A DNA stretch of 64,000 bases, taken from assembly GCA_000226015.1 (NCBI GenBank), contig JH153124.1, positions 44,993 to 108,992 of the forward strand, read 5' to 3'. Of the stretch, positions 22,926-33,600 are shown piece by piece. How positions within the stretch are numbered: the first letter of the stretch is position 1; every line of letters starts with the position of its first letter. Under the pieces are notes generated by a model. It searched no databases. It was not told the DNA's origin and was given only the letters and a program-made list of their open reading frames with translations. This DNA comes from Mnemiopsis leidyi (Eukaryota > Ctenophora > Tentaculata > Lobata > Bolinopsidae). The translations under genes and the position numbers were made by a program.

Positions 22926-23351
22926 NNNNNNNNNNNNNNNNNNNNNNNNNNNNNNNNNNNNNNNNNNNNNNNNNNNNNNNNNNNNNNNNNNNNNNNNNNN
23001 NNNNNNNNNNNNNNNNNNNNNNNNNNNNNNNNNNNNNNNNNNNNNNNNNNNNNNNNNNNNNNNNNNNNNNNNNNNNNNNNNNNNNNNNNNNNNNNNNNNN
23101 NNNNNNNNNNNNNNNNNNNNNNNNNNNNNNNNNNNNNNNNNNNNNNNNNNNNNNNNNNNNNNNNNNNNNNNNNNNNNNNNNNNNNNNNNNNNNNNNNNNN
23201 NNNNNNNNNNNNNNNNNNNNNNNNNNNNNNNNNNNNNNNNNNNNNNNNNNNNNNNNNNNNNNNNNNNNNNNNNNNNNNNNNNNNNNNNNNNNNNNNNNNN
23301 NNNNNNNNNNNNNNNNNNNNNNNNNNNNNNNNNNNNNNNNNNNNNNNNNNN
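22926..23351. other. Assembly gap (426 N)
   Basis: The bases are undetermined. The gap lies inside the repeat-rich block, which is the likely cause. Open frames reported across it have no meaning. Confidence 0.99.
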
Positions 23352-23527
23352 TGGAGGTGAAAGACTGGGATAAGGGAATGTACACAAAGCTCACTTATGG
23401 CATTACATAGCGGACCTGATATGAGATGGTGGGTGAGAGAATGCAGCGAAGTTTAGTGAGGTAAATCTGAGTGTGGCAAATGACGGTCACAGTAAAGGTT
23501 TCAATTGTGTTACGTACGCACAATAAT

Positions 23528-23690
23528 TTAACCCTCAATCACGGTTTCCTGGTCATTGGGCTGAGTCAACCGAAGAACATTGCATAGGCAAATGCCTTTA
23601 GCACACTCCTCTAGGATTAACAGATCTGGGAATCTAACCCTGGATTTGCTTCATAGAAAGTTGGGGTATATACCACTACACCACCAACCC
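23528..23690 (-). mobile_element. tRNA-derived SINE, second family, copy 1
   Basis: Read on the minus strand it begins GGGTTGGTGGTGTAGTGGTA, an A-box segment like tRNA-Gly, and carries a B box (GGGTTAGATTCCC) about 50 bases on. It then continues into a non-tRNA body ending GATTGAGGGTTAA. A related copy lies at 24952-25115. Confidence 0.75.
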
Positions 23691-24483
23691 ATACATGTCC
23701 ACAAACAGGGCTAGACATAATTAATATGTAATAATAAGTCATCAGAGGGCCACATTACAAGCAGAAGGGCTGGAAACATCCAGTAATGCATCTCTTGGGT
23801 GTACAAAATGGTTCTAGGAATTTGATTACTTGCCTCAACTTTTATCTGATCTAATTTTTTGATGATTAATAAGGCTCTGTAAAGGCTATTGCTGCCCATG
23901 CCCTTGGCTGCTTTGCTAAGGGCAAAACACCAAAGAGGATGCCCCCACAAGACAAAGGAGTTTCATATCAAATGACTGGATACAGCATGGCTCTCTATAC
24001 TTATCAAATTTCATCAGCTTGTGGGACTGGAATTAATATCATCAAGCTAAAATGGTAATCTTACTTCGCCCATATGTAAAAGTCATCTTAAAGTCATCCT
24101 GAACAGTTCCTCCTAGATAAACAACCAATATGGAACACAGATAAGCACTGTTCCCTTATATAGCTCACACCCTCCCATAATTTCAGTCTCAGATTTGCTT
24201 GGAATAACAGTCTGAGAAAGTTAGACAATGTTACTTTGAAATCATATTTCACAGTAATGGGTCCTTTAAGAGAAGAGAAAGAAAATGCATTATTTATGTT
24301 TACATTGGCAATCAATAATTATACCAGGCCATGTATGAAAATATAGAAACAACATGATCAGCAACTGGAAGCAATCGAGGGAACCATACAAAAGCAGAGG
24401 CCCATGGCCGTGTATGTTGAAGGGACACTTCAAAATTTTAGTTGTCTAAGATTTTGAACAATTTTGTCATATGCCTAATTGTA
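23691..24483. other. Intergenic, no gene seen
   Basis: Only short open frames without family resemblance occur. Sequence composition is that of the surrounding repeat block. I see no recognisable element. Confidence 0.5.
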
Positions 24484-24950
24484 TTTGTATTTGTTACACC
24501 TCTACCCAGGCTTTTACAGTTATAAATAAATTATAAACAAATTCTGGCTTTTGTTACACGCTACAGCTTGTAAAGACTATTAAATAGCTGAAACCTATCT
24601 AATTAAGCTATTTAAGCTATGTTAAAAGATCAAGTATCCTAAGAAAACATAAAATGACCTTACATTAAGATCAAAACAAATGAATGAATCCAAGAAACTA
24701 AAGCTTAGACATCAAAAGCTAGGTTGAAATAATATGTCTTAAGGGCTGACTTAAAACTTTCAACTTCATTAATAGAACGAACATTGAAAAGTAGACTATT
24801 CCATACTTTTGGCCCAGTATGACAAAACGCAGCTTCAGTATGTGAAAATTTACTCTTTGGAGGAACATTTAACATAGGAGAGCTAATTTATACTGAAGTC
24901 TGAATGGGCTCCTGGAAGGTTCTAGATATTTTAACAGAGACCCTCTTCAA
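24484..24950. mobile_element. End of inverted-repeat element split by a LINE fragment
   Basis: 24484-24523 and 24889-24950 together match the right end of the element at 21497-21800 (CTACCCAGGCTTTTACAG, then GGCTCCTGGAAGGTTCTAGA). The intervening 365 bases are a foreign insertion that includes LINE coding sequence. Confidence 0.65.
24524..24888 (-). mobile_element. LINE 3' fragment
   Basis: On the minus strand 24700-24890 encodes KVWNSLLFNVRSINEVESFK followed by SALKTYYFN and a stop soon after. This is the conserved end of non-LTR reverse transcriptase ORFs (WNSLP, then FK, then LK). About 170 bases of 3' untranslated sequence follow to the left. It interrupts the inverted-repeat element above. 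Confidence 0.75.
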
Positions 24951-24951
24951 T

Positions 24952-25115
24952 TAACCCTCAATCAAGGTTTCCTGGTAATTCGGCTGAGTCGACCAAAGAA
25001 GATTGCATAGGCAAATGCCCTTAGCGTCCTCTTCTAGGATTGGCGGATCTGGCATGGGAATCCCTAATCTTCTGCATAGAAAGTCGGGGTAGATACCACT
25101 GCAGCACCAATCCAT
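24952..25115 (-). mobile_element. tRNA-derived SINE, second family, copy 2
   Basis: The minus strand starts GGATTGGTGCTGCAGTGGTA and shares the GCAAATGCC, TTGCATAGGC and GAGGGTTAA-type body with the copy at 23528. Differences are scattered, so the two copies are separate old insertions. Confidence 0.7.
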
Positions 25116-25189
25116 AATCTAAGCACTCTATATTCCAATATTAGCTGTTAGGATAAGTCTTGTTGCATTTATCTTATACACTGTTTTAG

Positions 25190-26590
25190 CATGTCAACGG
25201 GCAATAGCGCGTGATGGCCGCGACAGTAGGTTATCAACCTACAATTAGCGGGTGAAGTTGCAATCTATTATATACTCGACACTCGTAGTGGAAACTCTCG
25301 TCTCATAACCCTTTAATTCCAGCAGACTTGAGACTTTCAAAAAAATTCTCCTCAATCCATAACCATCAAACCATAACTCGTAAAAATTTTACTTTAAAAA
25401 CAACTGTTGTCGAGGTGTTACCCGACTCGCGCGCGGTTCGCAGCTTGCTGCTTTTAGAACGTTAGACGGATATCATCTCGTCAAAAACAAAAGCAAAACG
25501 TCAGGAGAGTCATTGAGAGATCGTTACCGGGCGATGCTCGGCGTTCTCTGCGTTTCCCTCCGAAGCAACCATTAACCTGAGGTCCCCAGGCAAAGAGATT
25601 GTAAATGTCTAACGTTCAAACGTAAAGGGCGCTGCGCGGCGTAACAAAGACTGAGGCCCCCAGGCAAGTTTAAACTGTCGCAGTGATACCCGACTCACGC
25701 AGTTAGAACGTTAGACGGATATCATATCGTCATGACCAATGACGCGTCAAAGTTCCAGCATTGCTTATAAGCCAACATAGCCCTGTGCACTTTGGCTCGC
25801 GCTGCGCGCGCCCTATCGGGTCGCTCTTGCGTCGGATCACGCGTCCGTCCTTGTAGGTTAATAACCTACTGTTGCGGCCATCACGCACTCTCACGCAATT
25901 AAGTATTAACTAGACGCGCATCGCCCGTTGAGTCCGTCTTAATTTCGCGCTAAGCTTAACGGGCGATGCGCGTCGCCAGGCCAGAAATGCGTGAGAGCGC
26001 GTGATAACCGCGACAGTAGATTATCAACCTTTAACGCTAAGCTTGCACAGTGATATACGTGTTTAGCAAGTTCAAACAAAACAATTTTGACGAGATGATA
26101 TCCGTTTAACATTTTAATAAAACTTTGCTTATGTTGCCAGGAGAGCAGCAAGCTGCAAGCTCCGCGCGAGTCGGGTAACACCTCGACAAAAACAATCTTG
26201 TCAGGCCAGGCATTAAACTGGAAGAGTAAAGTGCAACTGCGACAAATTACTTGTACAGCAGCGCACATGACACCCGACTCTCCCGTCCGCGTCATTTTAT
26301 TTTTTGCCTGGGTTGTCGAGGTGTTACCCGACCCGCGCGGCGCGCGGCGGCTCGCAGTTTGCTGCTCTCCTGGCGAACGTTAGAACGTAAGAACGTTAGA
26401 ACGTTAGACGGATATCATCTCGTCAATGCCTGGGGTACTCACGCTAATTGTTGCTTTGGAGGGGAACGTAGAGAGAGCCGAGCATCGCCCGGTAATTTAT
26501 TCTCCGATTTTATTCTCCCGTCATTTTAGTCTTCGCTTCGAATAAGGGTCGGATTAACGGGCGATGCCGCGACAGTAGGTTATCAAAATG
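25190..26590. repeat. CpG-rich mosaic of nested inverted repeats
   Basis: Several modules recur in both directions. One is CGGGCGATG/GCGCGTGATGGCCGCGACAG with TAGGTTATCAACCTAC (near 25197, 25850, 25960, 26560). Another runs from GTCGAGGTGTTACCCGAC to GTTAGACGGATATCATCTCG (near 25411, 25680, 26100 inverted, 26310). The block is CpG-rich inside AT-rich flanks. A fragment recurs at 61033-61084. It looks like a pile of non-autonomous DNA elements inserted into one another; no transposase is seen. Confidence 0.7.
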
Positions 26591-26959
26591 CTCATTGTAG
26601 CCTATTCAATTTAGATTTAGATCATCATCTACTTTCACTACTCTTTACATGAATGGACTAACAATGTTATTTATAAACACGCATGGTTTATATGTTTTCT
26701 TTCTATGATATATTTTTAAAAGGGAAAGATATTTTGATATTTTATTTTTATATTGCAGACGAGAAAATAAAAAAAACTTGTTTAAATTGAAAAACTTTTT
26801 TAACTTGACTGTCAACTGTGTCCGATGAAGTTTAATTAAATTATTAAATTGAATAATAGATAATTCATAATGATGCCAGCATCACCACACCTACTCTCTC
26901 AAAATATCATACAATCTTAAAAATATCAAATATTTCAATACAAAAATACTTTAATAAGT

Positions 26960-27905
26960 GTTATCGACCACCCAGTGGAAATATCGACCACCCAGTGGAA
27001 ATGCATCTGAAGCTCTAGAAGAATTTTATAAAGTATTAGAATTATGTCCTAAGAAGAATGTTTTTTTTTTTTAAATTATAAAATAAAATAAATTACATTC
27101 AATACATAATTGTCCCTATATAAAAAAAATGGGTTTATCCTGAAAATAAAAACTTGTATAAAACTGGAATAAAAAGAATTTTTTATTTTTTTTTCTGTTT
27201 TAAAAACTGGTGAAAAATCTTAAAAATCTTTAAAAACTACAGAAAAGTGGTTTTAACATTCAATTGTGAAGAAATCATGTAATAGCGTATTGAAAACCAA
27301 TGGGATATCATATCCCTGTAAAGATTCACCTAAGGTATCCATTCATTAGTGCTGATCTGAGATCAAATTAAGATCTAACTCTTCCACATTGATTGGTCTC
27401 TGATAAAATCGACCTCTATGTCCCCGAATTGCAATGAGGCAAGTATTTAGTAGCTCGATTCTGATTCTTCTTCTGACAAAGTTCACAGTATCTGAGTATT
27501 TTTGATTTGTTTTGTTTTATGACTCAGCTTTTCACTCACCTAAGAAGAATGTTCACTTGCTTGGTGATTTTAATATTAATCTACATGATGAAACCAGCGG
27601 AATAGTTAATAATTTGAAAATTTAATCCTCAGTTTTGACATAACACCTCTCATCTCCATTTCAACTCATCACAAACCAGGCTGTCAACCATCATGCATCG
27701 ACAATATATTGACCAATGACATAGAGAACACCGTATTGTCTGGAACACTTAGCACATGCATTAGTCACCACCATGCTGTATTTCATTTACTTAGATCACC
27801 GCTAATGAATAAAAGCAAGCCTGAGCAAAAATACGTACAGTACTATGACTATTGCAACAAAAATGTAGATAAATTCCTTATGTCCCTGAGCGAAGAATTA
27901 ACTAG
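26960..27905 (+). mobile_element. LINE endonuclease fragment interrupted by another insertion
   Basis: Two pieces encode the apurinic-type endonuclease of a non-LTR retrotransposon. The first (about 26960-27061) reads YRPPSGNASEALEEFYKVLE. The second (27539-27905) reads HLLGDFNINLHDE, then IDNILTND, then ISHHHAVFH. Between them lies a 476-base insertion flanked by a 15-base duplication. The frame is not continuous throughout, so the copy is dead. Reverse transcriptase sequence does not follow; the inverted-repeat element at 27913 starts instead. Confidence 0.75.
27063..27538 (-). mobile_element. Poly(A)-tailed retroposed insertion with 15-bp target duplication
   Basis: CCTAAGAAGAATGTT occurs on both sides (27048-27062 and 27539-27553). 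The insertion starts with a run of T on the plus strand, which is a poly(A) tail on the minus strand. A flanking duplication plus a poly(A) tail is the mark of target-primed reverse transcription. The 476-base body has no tRNA-like head and no frame I recognise, so it may be a truncated LINE or a retrocopied transcript. Confidence 0.75.
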
Positions 27906-27912
27906 TATATGC

Positions 27913-28135
27913 TGTTGTGCTCGCGGGGCAGGTGCCCGCTCATCGAGGTCGAGCCCGATTGGAAATTCAAGTCTAAGATAAACCAATTACTGAAACCTTG
28001 AAGTTGATTTAATGGCAAAGTTCGTATCACGGTCTTGGCGCAGGCTGAGACGGACGCTGTGTCCCATAGGTAACTATAGGACTAGGTGTGTTCGTCTCTG
28101 CGAATGTCCCCCGATGAGCGGGTATCGATTTGTCT
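27913..28135. mobile_element. ~220-bp inverted-repeat element, CTCATCGAGG ends, copy 2
   Basis: It starts GCGGGGCAGGTGCCCGCTC and ends CGATGAGCGGG, the reverse of the copy at 22255-22480. It abuts the end of the LINE endonuclease fragment. Confidence 0.7.
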
Positions 28136-28289
28136 ACTTGTTATGTTGAGGTTTTGAAACTCTTTATTATATGAATATTCTTAAAATATCATGCTCGATT
28201 ACAATGTTGAAAATTGTAAACTTGAGAAAATAATGTGTTGATAAATTTAATTTTGATGCTTAAAACATTATGTAAAAGACAATTCATAG

Positions 28290-28445
28290 AGCGGCCTCAT
28301 GCTATGCCGAGCGTGCGCGTGCGTCCACCATTTGTTGAACCGATATGGCCCACGCGTGTACGCGTGTGGGCTGTACTGGTTTGGCAAATCTTGCGCTAGG
28401 GACATACGTGCGCGCCGCGCGTAATTATGTGAGATGTCCGCGCGT
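28290..28445. repeat. CpG-rich patch
   Basis: A short CpG-dense patch includes ACGCGTGTACGCGTGTG and TGCGCGCCGCGCG. It is probably part of another repeat. It has no coding frame with family resemblance. Confidence 0.4.
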
Positions 28446-28559
28446 CACCCTTTTAGATTTGAGAAGGGTTGTAAATGAGTTACAATATTGTTTGATCTTA
28501 AATGCTGTAAATAAAAATACTTGTTTTTCTGAAAAATACTTGTTTTTCTGAATAAATTT

Positions 28560-28800
28560 CTTCTTAGCCACAATTGGGTTATCTTTAAGGAAGCTATTGT
28601 GTCGAATCTTGTTTTCTAAATAATTTACTCCTTCGATTCTATTTAAAACTTCGACGGAAATTTGCCAAAAATTTCCTGAACAACATCCACCTCGAGCTTT
28701 AGCTTTATAAACTTCAATCAGGTCACCTCTCGAACGTCTCTCAGTGAGAGTTGTCAGCTGCAGAATCTGCAGCCTTAAGTAATAGGAAGAATTGAAGGGC
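28560..28800 (-). mobile_element. LINE fragment, minus strand
   Basis: The minus strand encodes LQLTTLTERRSRGDLIEVYK, a well-known segment near the end of non-LTR reverse transcriptases, followed by SVEVLNRIEGVNYLENK. It lies back to back with a related plus-strand fragment that starts at about 28850. Confidence 0.7.
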
Positions 28801-28849
28801 CAAGTTATGTTAGTAACAATATAAGACCTTATCGAAGCTTTCAAAGCAA

Positions 28850-29745
28850 CTAGTGGCTTGACTGAGTATGGGCAAGGTTTGTTCAGAATGAGCAGGTCTG
28901 GTCTCAATCTTGTTTCATCCAATAGATGTTGTAAGAGCGCTACTAAAGTAAGGAATGTTCAGAGTTCTTTTCTCCCGGAGCGAGTTATTCCATTCTGGAA
29001 CAAGCTTCCTTCAGAAGTTAAGAACTCCACATCTGTATTAAACTTTAAAATTGGGTTGGAGAGTTTTAAGAATGATAGGATCTCTAAAAATGAAGTTAAT
29101 GTTCTACATTATTGGAATGTGTTAAGTGAAGTTGTAGGAAGAATTGAAGGACCAAATTATGAATGTGGTTTCAAGTGGGGAGGGGGCCTTTTTCAGGTCC
29201 TCATTTCGAGCAAGCTCGACTCCCAGAGGTGTGCACTGATTGTTAACGGGTGTGTTATGTTGTGGGTGGGCCGAAGGATCAACCAAGCTACATGATGTGT
29301 ACGGAGCAGATATTTGAACGGACACGATTTCCACTGATAGTCAATTCAGAAAATTCATGGGCCGGCACCGTGCCGAGTCGGGTATGATCCGACAACCTCT
29401 GCATTGTCTAGATGAGTGCTCTACCAATTGAGCTACCGGCCCTATGACAGCACACGAATTTCTTGCATGTCTATCAGTGATCAATCGGTTATTATCTCGT
29501 ACCTGCTTATCTGCACACACAGTATATAATTGCTATTAATGGGATCCTAACATAGCCAAGTGTCGTGCACTGTGAGTGTGTTATGAATGTGGTTTCAAGT
29601 GGGGAGGGGGCCTTTTTCAGGTCCTCACAGGACCAAATTATGTTATAAATAAAGAAAAACATAATGAATATCTTTTGTCTCATCCATTTGTGGCAAAAAA
29701 TTGCTTTATTAATCTCAGTTCTACTGGAAAGTATAGCTAACATGT
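28850..29745 (+). mobile_element. LINE fragment, plus strand, with SINE inserted in it
   Basis: 28855-29160 encodes the sequence FLPERVIPFWNKLPSEVKN, then FKIGLESFKND, then VVGRIEGPNY. The frame resumes after an insertion at 29628 with PNYVINKEKHNEYLLSHPF. The same terminal segment, NRIEGVNYLENKIRHNSFLK, occurs in the minus-strand copy at 28560, showing that both belong to one LINE family. Confidence 0.7.
29162..29627 (-). mobile_element. SINE insertion with 14-bp target duplication
   Basis: AGGACCAAATTATG flanks the insertion (29148-29161 and 29628-29641) and the LINE frame resumes after it. On the minus strand the tRNA-like head is at 29372-29442 (GGCCGGTAGCTCAATTGG, GTCGG/CCGAC T-arm), the body at 29269-29371 and the tail at 29162-29268. 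About 140 further bases plus a second tail copy (29584-29627) lie on the other side, so two events may be stacked. Confidence 0.75.
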
Positions 29746-29820
29746 TTGTCTATTTCGAGTTTTTAATGTTGTTCTATTCTCTTATTCTCTTTTTTAATGT
29801 GGATGGGAAGGGAATGTTTT

Positions 29821-30135
29821 GAATGTGGTTTCAAGTGAGGAGGGGGCCTTTTTCAGGTCCTCATTTCGAGAAAGCTCGACTCCCAGAGGTGTGCACCAAT
29901 TGTTAACAGGTGTGTTATGTTGTGGGTGGGTCCAAGGATCAACCAAGCTACATGATGTGCACAGAGCAGATATTTGAACGGACAAAATTTCCACTGATAG
30001 TTAATTTAGAAAATTCATGGCACGGTGCCGGTCCATGAATTTTCTGAATTGACTATCAGTGGAAATCGTGTCCGTTCAAATATATGCTCCATACCCATCA
30101 TGTAGCTTGGTTGATCCTTCGGCCCACCCACAAGG
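29821..30135. mobile_element. SINE copy folded back on itself
   Basis: A tail module (29821-29928) and a body module (29929-30019) are followed at once by the same body in reverse (30020-30135). The result is a palindrome of about 215 bases centred near 30026. The tRNA-like head is missing at the centre. Confidence 0.75.
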
Positions 30136-30619
30136 GTATGTTTTCCTATTTTTTCATTAAGAGTTGTGTAATTTTAAATAGATATATGTGATGATGTCAT
30201 GTCATAATTATTACTTACTTACTTACTAGGGCTTAGGCTAATACTCTTATGACAAGCCTATGTCATGTATATGTAATATCTAAGGAAATGGACAAAAATG
30301 TATCTTTTAAGACAATGATCACTTTTACGACTTTGTTTTGCATTTTCAGGTGTTTTTAACGTACGTAGTTTTTGGCACTGTTTTGGTATCCTTCTTTCTG
30401 AAATGTTTATGTAAGGTAGATTATGACCACTCCATTAGATTAGATGCAGATGATCTTATATTTCTGCTTTTATCAAAACCAAAAAAACTTGAAACAAAAC
30501 CATAGTTCAGCAAATTTTCAATTTGTAACTGGTCTTTAAGTTTTACTCTATTTAATTACTGATGATCATGAAAAATTCTTTTATTCCTATTTCACAGTCT
30601 CTTTCAATCCAGTACCTTC
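30136..30619. promoter_or_regulatory. MINDY4 upstream region
   Basis: Unique AT-rich sequence leads up to the MINDY4 start. A strong acceptor-like run (ttttattcctatttcacag, ending at 30597) lies 22 bases before the ATG. No TATA or initiator element is convincing. Confidence 0.4.
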
Positions 30620-33600
30620 ATGATGAATCAGACAGTTGAGAGTGTGACTGCCAGTTTGTTTCGGGAGTACCTCTATCGAAACAACTACAGATCAACTTTG
30701 GAAGCATTTGACAAAGAAGTCCCAAGAACCAGCTGCTCCATAACAAACAGGTATGATTGAATCAGCTCAGATTGTGAAAATTTTTACTGTAATTGTTAGA
30801 CTTGATTGTGCTTATACTTTTGAGTTAAACTTGGCAGTTCAGTACACATGTACGTATATTAATTATTCTGCGGTGATCTGACAAAAGGGCTTTAATGACA
30901 ATTTTGACCTTTTGAATGCAAAGTCGTTATGTGGACTTAGAATTTTTTAGAGAAACACAAAAAATTAAGAGAGACACAAACTTTTCTTATTTATCTCCAC
31001 AATAAATTTATAAAGTACTTTCTAATTCTTTATTGACACATAGAGTTCAATTCAAATTATGGTCGATAGAAATAAAAATTAGGCTATCAATCATTATGCT
31101 ATCAATTGTCATAACTAACTCCAGGTAAGCAGTTATGTTGACTTATCTTACTCGTAAAACATTTTTTCACTGCATATTTTGGCTGATTTTTGTTATTATC
31201 TGACAGAAGGGCTTTAATGCAATTTCCAATTTTACATGCTTTATATCTTAGCAACCACGGTTTTCCACGGTTTTCTACGCTAAAAATAGCTTAAAGAGGT
31301 ATGTGAAAGCTGTCGGACTGAATTGTAAGACATCTAGTGTGTTGTTAAAGTCTTTTGGGAAAACGACGAAATCTCTCAATAGGGCTTTAATGCAGCAAAT
31401 TTAAGTTTGCAGGACCCAAATGGCAAGAAACGGGAAAAATTACGACACAGAAGGCATCCACTCTCTTTTTCAATTGCAATTTAATCGTAAATTGTGTTTA
31501 TAAAGCCCTTATGTCAGAAAAAAAATTCCAGCCATTCTAATTGTTAAATTCATGACAAACGATACATTTTTCAATGTACCCTGACTATTTTTAAGGCTTA
31601 CTTTCAATGACCATTGGTCTGGAAACCTCAGGCTCTTTAGATTTTGTGGTACTGCTTAGTCTCAATGCATTTAAGCCCTTTAGTAAGAAAAAATCACAAA
31701 ATTTGCTCATTAGAGGCACTTCTGATTGTGGTGCGATAATGAAACTTAGGCAAAACGATCAAACATGCCATAAAACCCTTATGAACAAATTTAATAGGTG
31801 TTAAAATTTAAGCAAGCGAGGCTATATGAATTACGAACCTCCATTATTTAGCAATTTTCTCAAAACTAACCTTAGTGCATTAAAGACCTTTTGTCAGATC
31901 ACTGCAGTATTCATGACGTGAATTATAACGTGTTTTCATCATAATTTTATTCAGTTGTTTGATAATTTAAGCAATAATAAACTTTTCAGATTGGAGCTAG
32001 CTAAGGTTCTACATATACTTAAACTTATTAAAGCTAACAAGCATAGAGAAAAACCGTACCCTTCAATGGCTGAGATGATTGTAGCTGATTTAATTGCAAA
32101 GGCTAGTGTCAGAAATCCTGAAATATGTATAGAAGAGCGTCAGCATTCAGCAGAGATGAATTCTGATGGCCTTGTCATAAAAGGAACGTTTTCACTTACC
32201 AAATCAGATCCCCATAATGACAAGAAAAAGCAGTCTGTACCTTTAGAAGCAAGGTCGTTGCATCAGCAGTGTGTAAAGGATCAATATGCTAGAGATATTG
32301 CAATGAATAATTCTTTCTCTAAAGCTAGAATGATGAGAAGTAGTCATTTGAAGAACATAGGAAAATCAAATAGCACTCCTTTAAAAGAGGCTGGACCACT
32401 CCAAGTTGTTGGTAATAATCAGAAATCACGTGAGAGTCCCTTAGCTACCCGACCACCCTCTAGACAAAAAAATTCTTACTCAGAATTCGAGTCATTGCAA
32501 GAAAAGAGTGAAGGAAAGCTGTCCAAATCTTCAGGATCAGCATTTCGTTCTGAAAATAACATAATCTCAAAAGCTCCAAAAACGAATGATAGCCTAGAGT
32601 TTGTTGATATTGAAGAGGACATAGACGATGAACTTCAAAAGTTGGACCTTTCTTCGCTATGCTCAAGAGTTAAACCCTCTGTAAAATCAACTGCCAGATT
32701 TGAAGATTTGGCAATATCAGATGCCATCAAAATAAGGGAAATTGTGTTTGGTAACGCCACTAGTGTCAGTTTTAATCCTGAATGGGAAAGACAGAGTTTT
32801 ACTTTTAATGATAGACTTGAGTTAGAGTTTGGATTGGTTCAGCATAAAGGTGGCCCCTGTGGTATTTTAGCCGCTGTTCAAGCTCTCATCATCAAACACT
32901 TAATGAATAATTACAACGGGAATCTATCACCTAACAATGCAGAAAGGCAGCATATTTTGACGAAGGTATTGGCATCAATCCTTTGGCAAGCAGCAAACTG
33001 TGAGGGAGGAAGTAAGTTTGCCCACATTTGCTATGATTCGGGCCGGAGTAAATTTCACTCTTCCATTTTGTACAGAAATGATGGAATAACAGAAAAACTA
33101 CAAATATCGCGATGTTCTACACTAACAGCCACAGAAAATTGTGTGCAGGACCTTCTGCCTCAGTTTCAAAGTGCATCTGGCAAAGGTTGCATTCTGTTCC
33201 TCTATAGTCTTATTCTCAGTAGAGGTATGTATAATGTTTTCATTTAAGGATTTGATAGTTTAAAGATACCGTTCTTAATTGCTTTATAACATTTGCTTGA
33301 AACAGGGAGGTTTAGCATGACTGGCTCTAAAAGTTTTAACTATCTGTCGTTCCATACTAAAACTAATATAAATATTACTATTGTTAATGACTAAGTAATT
33401 TGAACTACGTTGCATTTTTTCCATCCTCATGCTTTTTTGCCGAAGGCAAAAAAGCAAAGGAATGGTTTAAAGTGGTGGCTGTGAGAGGGGGTAGGGTTAG
33501 CCGGGTTTGCCGAATCACAGCCCTGGCAGTTAATTCTGTACAGATTTTTGCATCAATGGGTAGATCCATGTCTAGCTAATCGATTTAGAACGGAACCAAG

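Noticed and set aside
31955-31989. The ATG at 31955 as the start of MINDY4
   Set aside because: The family match begins after the acceptor at 31989, and the exon at 30620 supplies the conserved LisH-like N terminus in the right phase.
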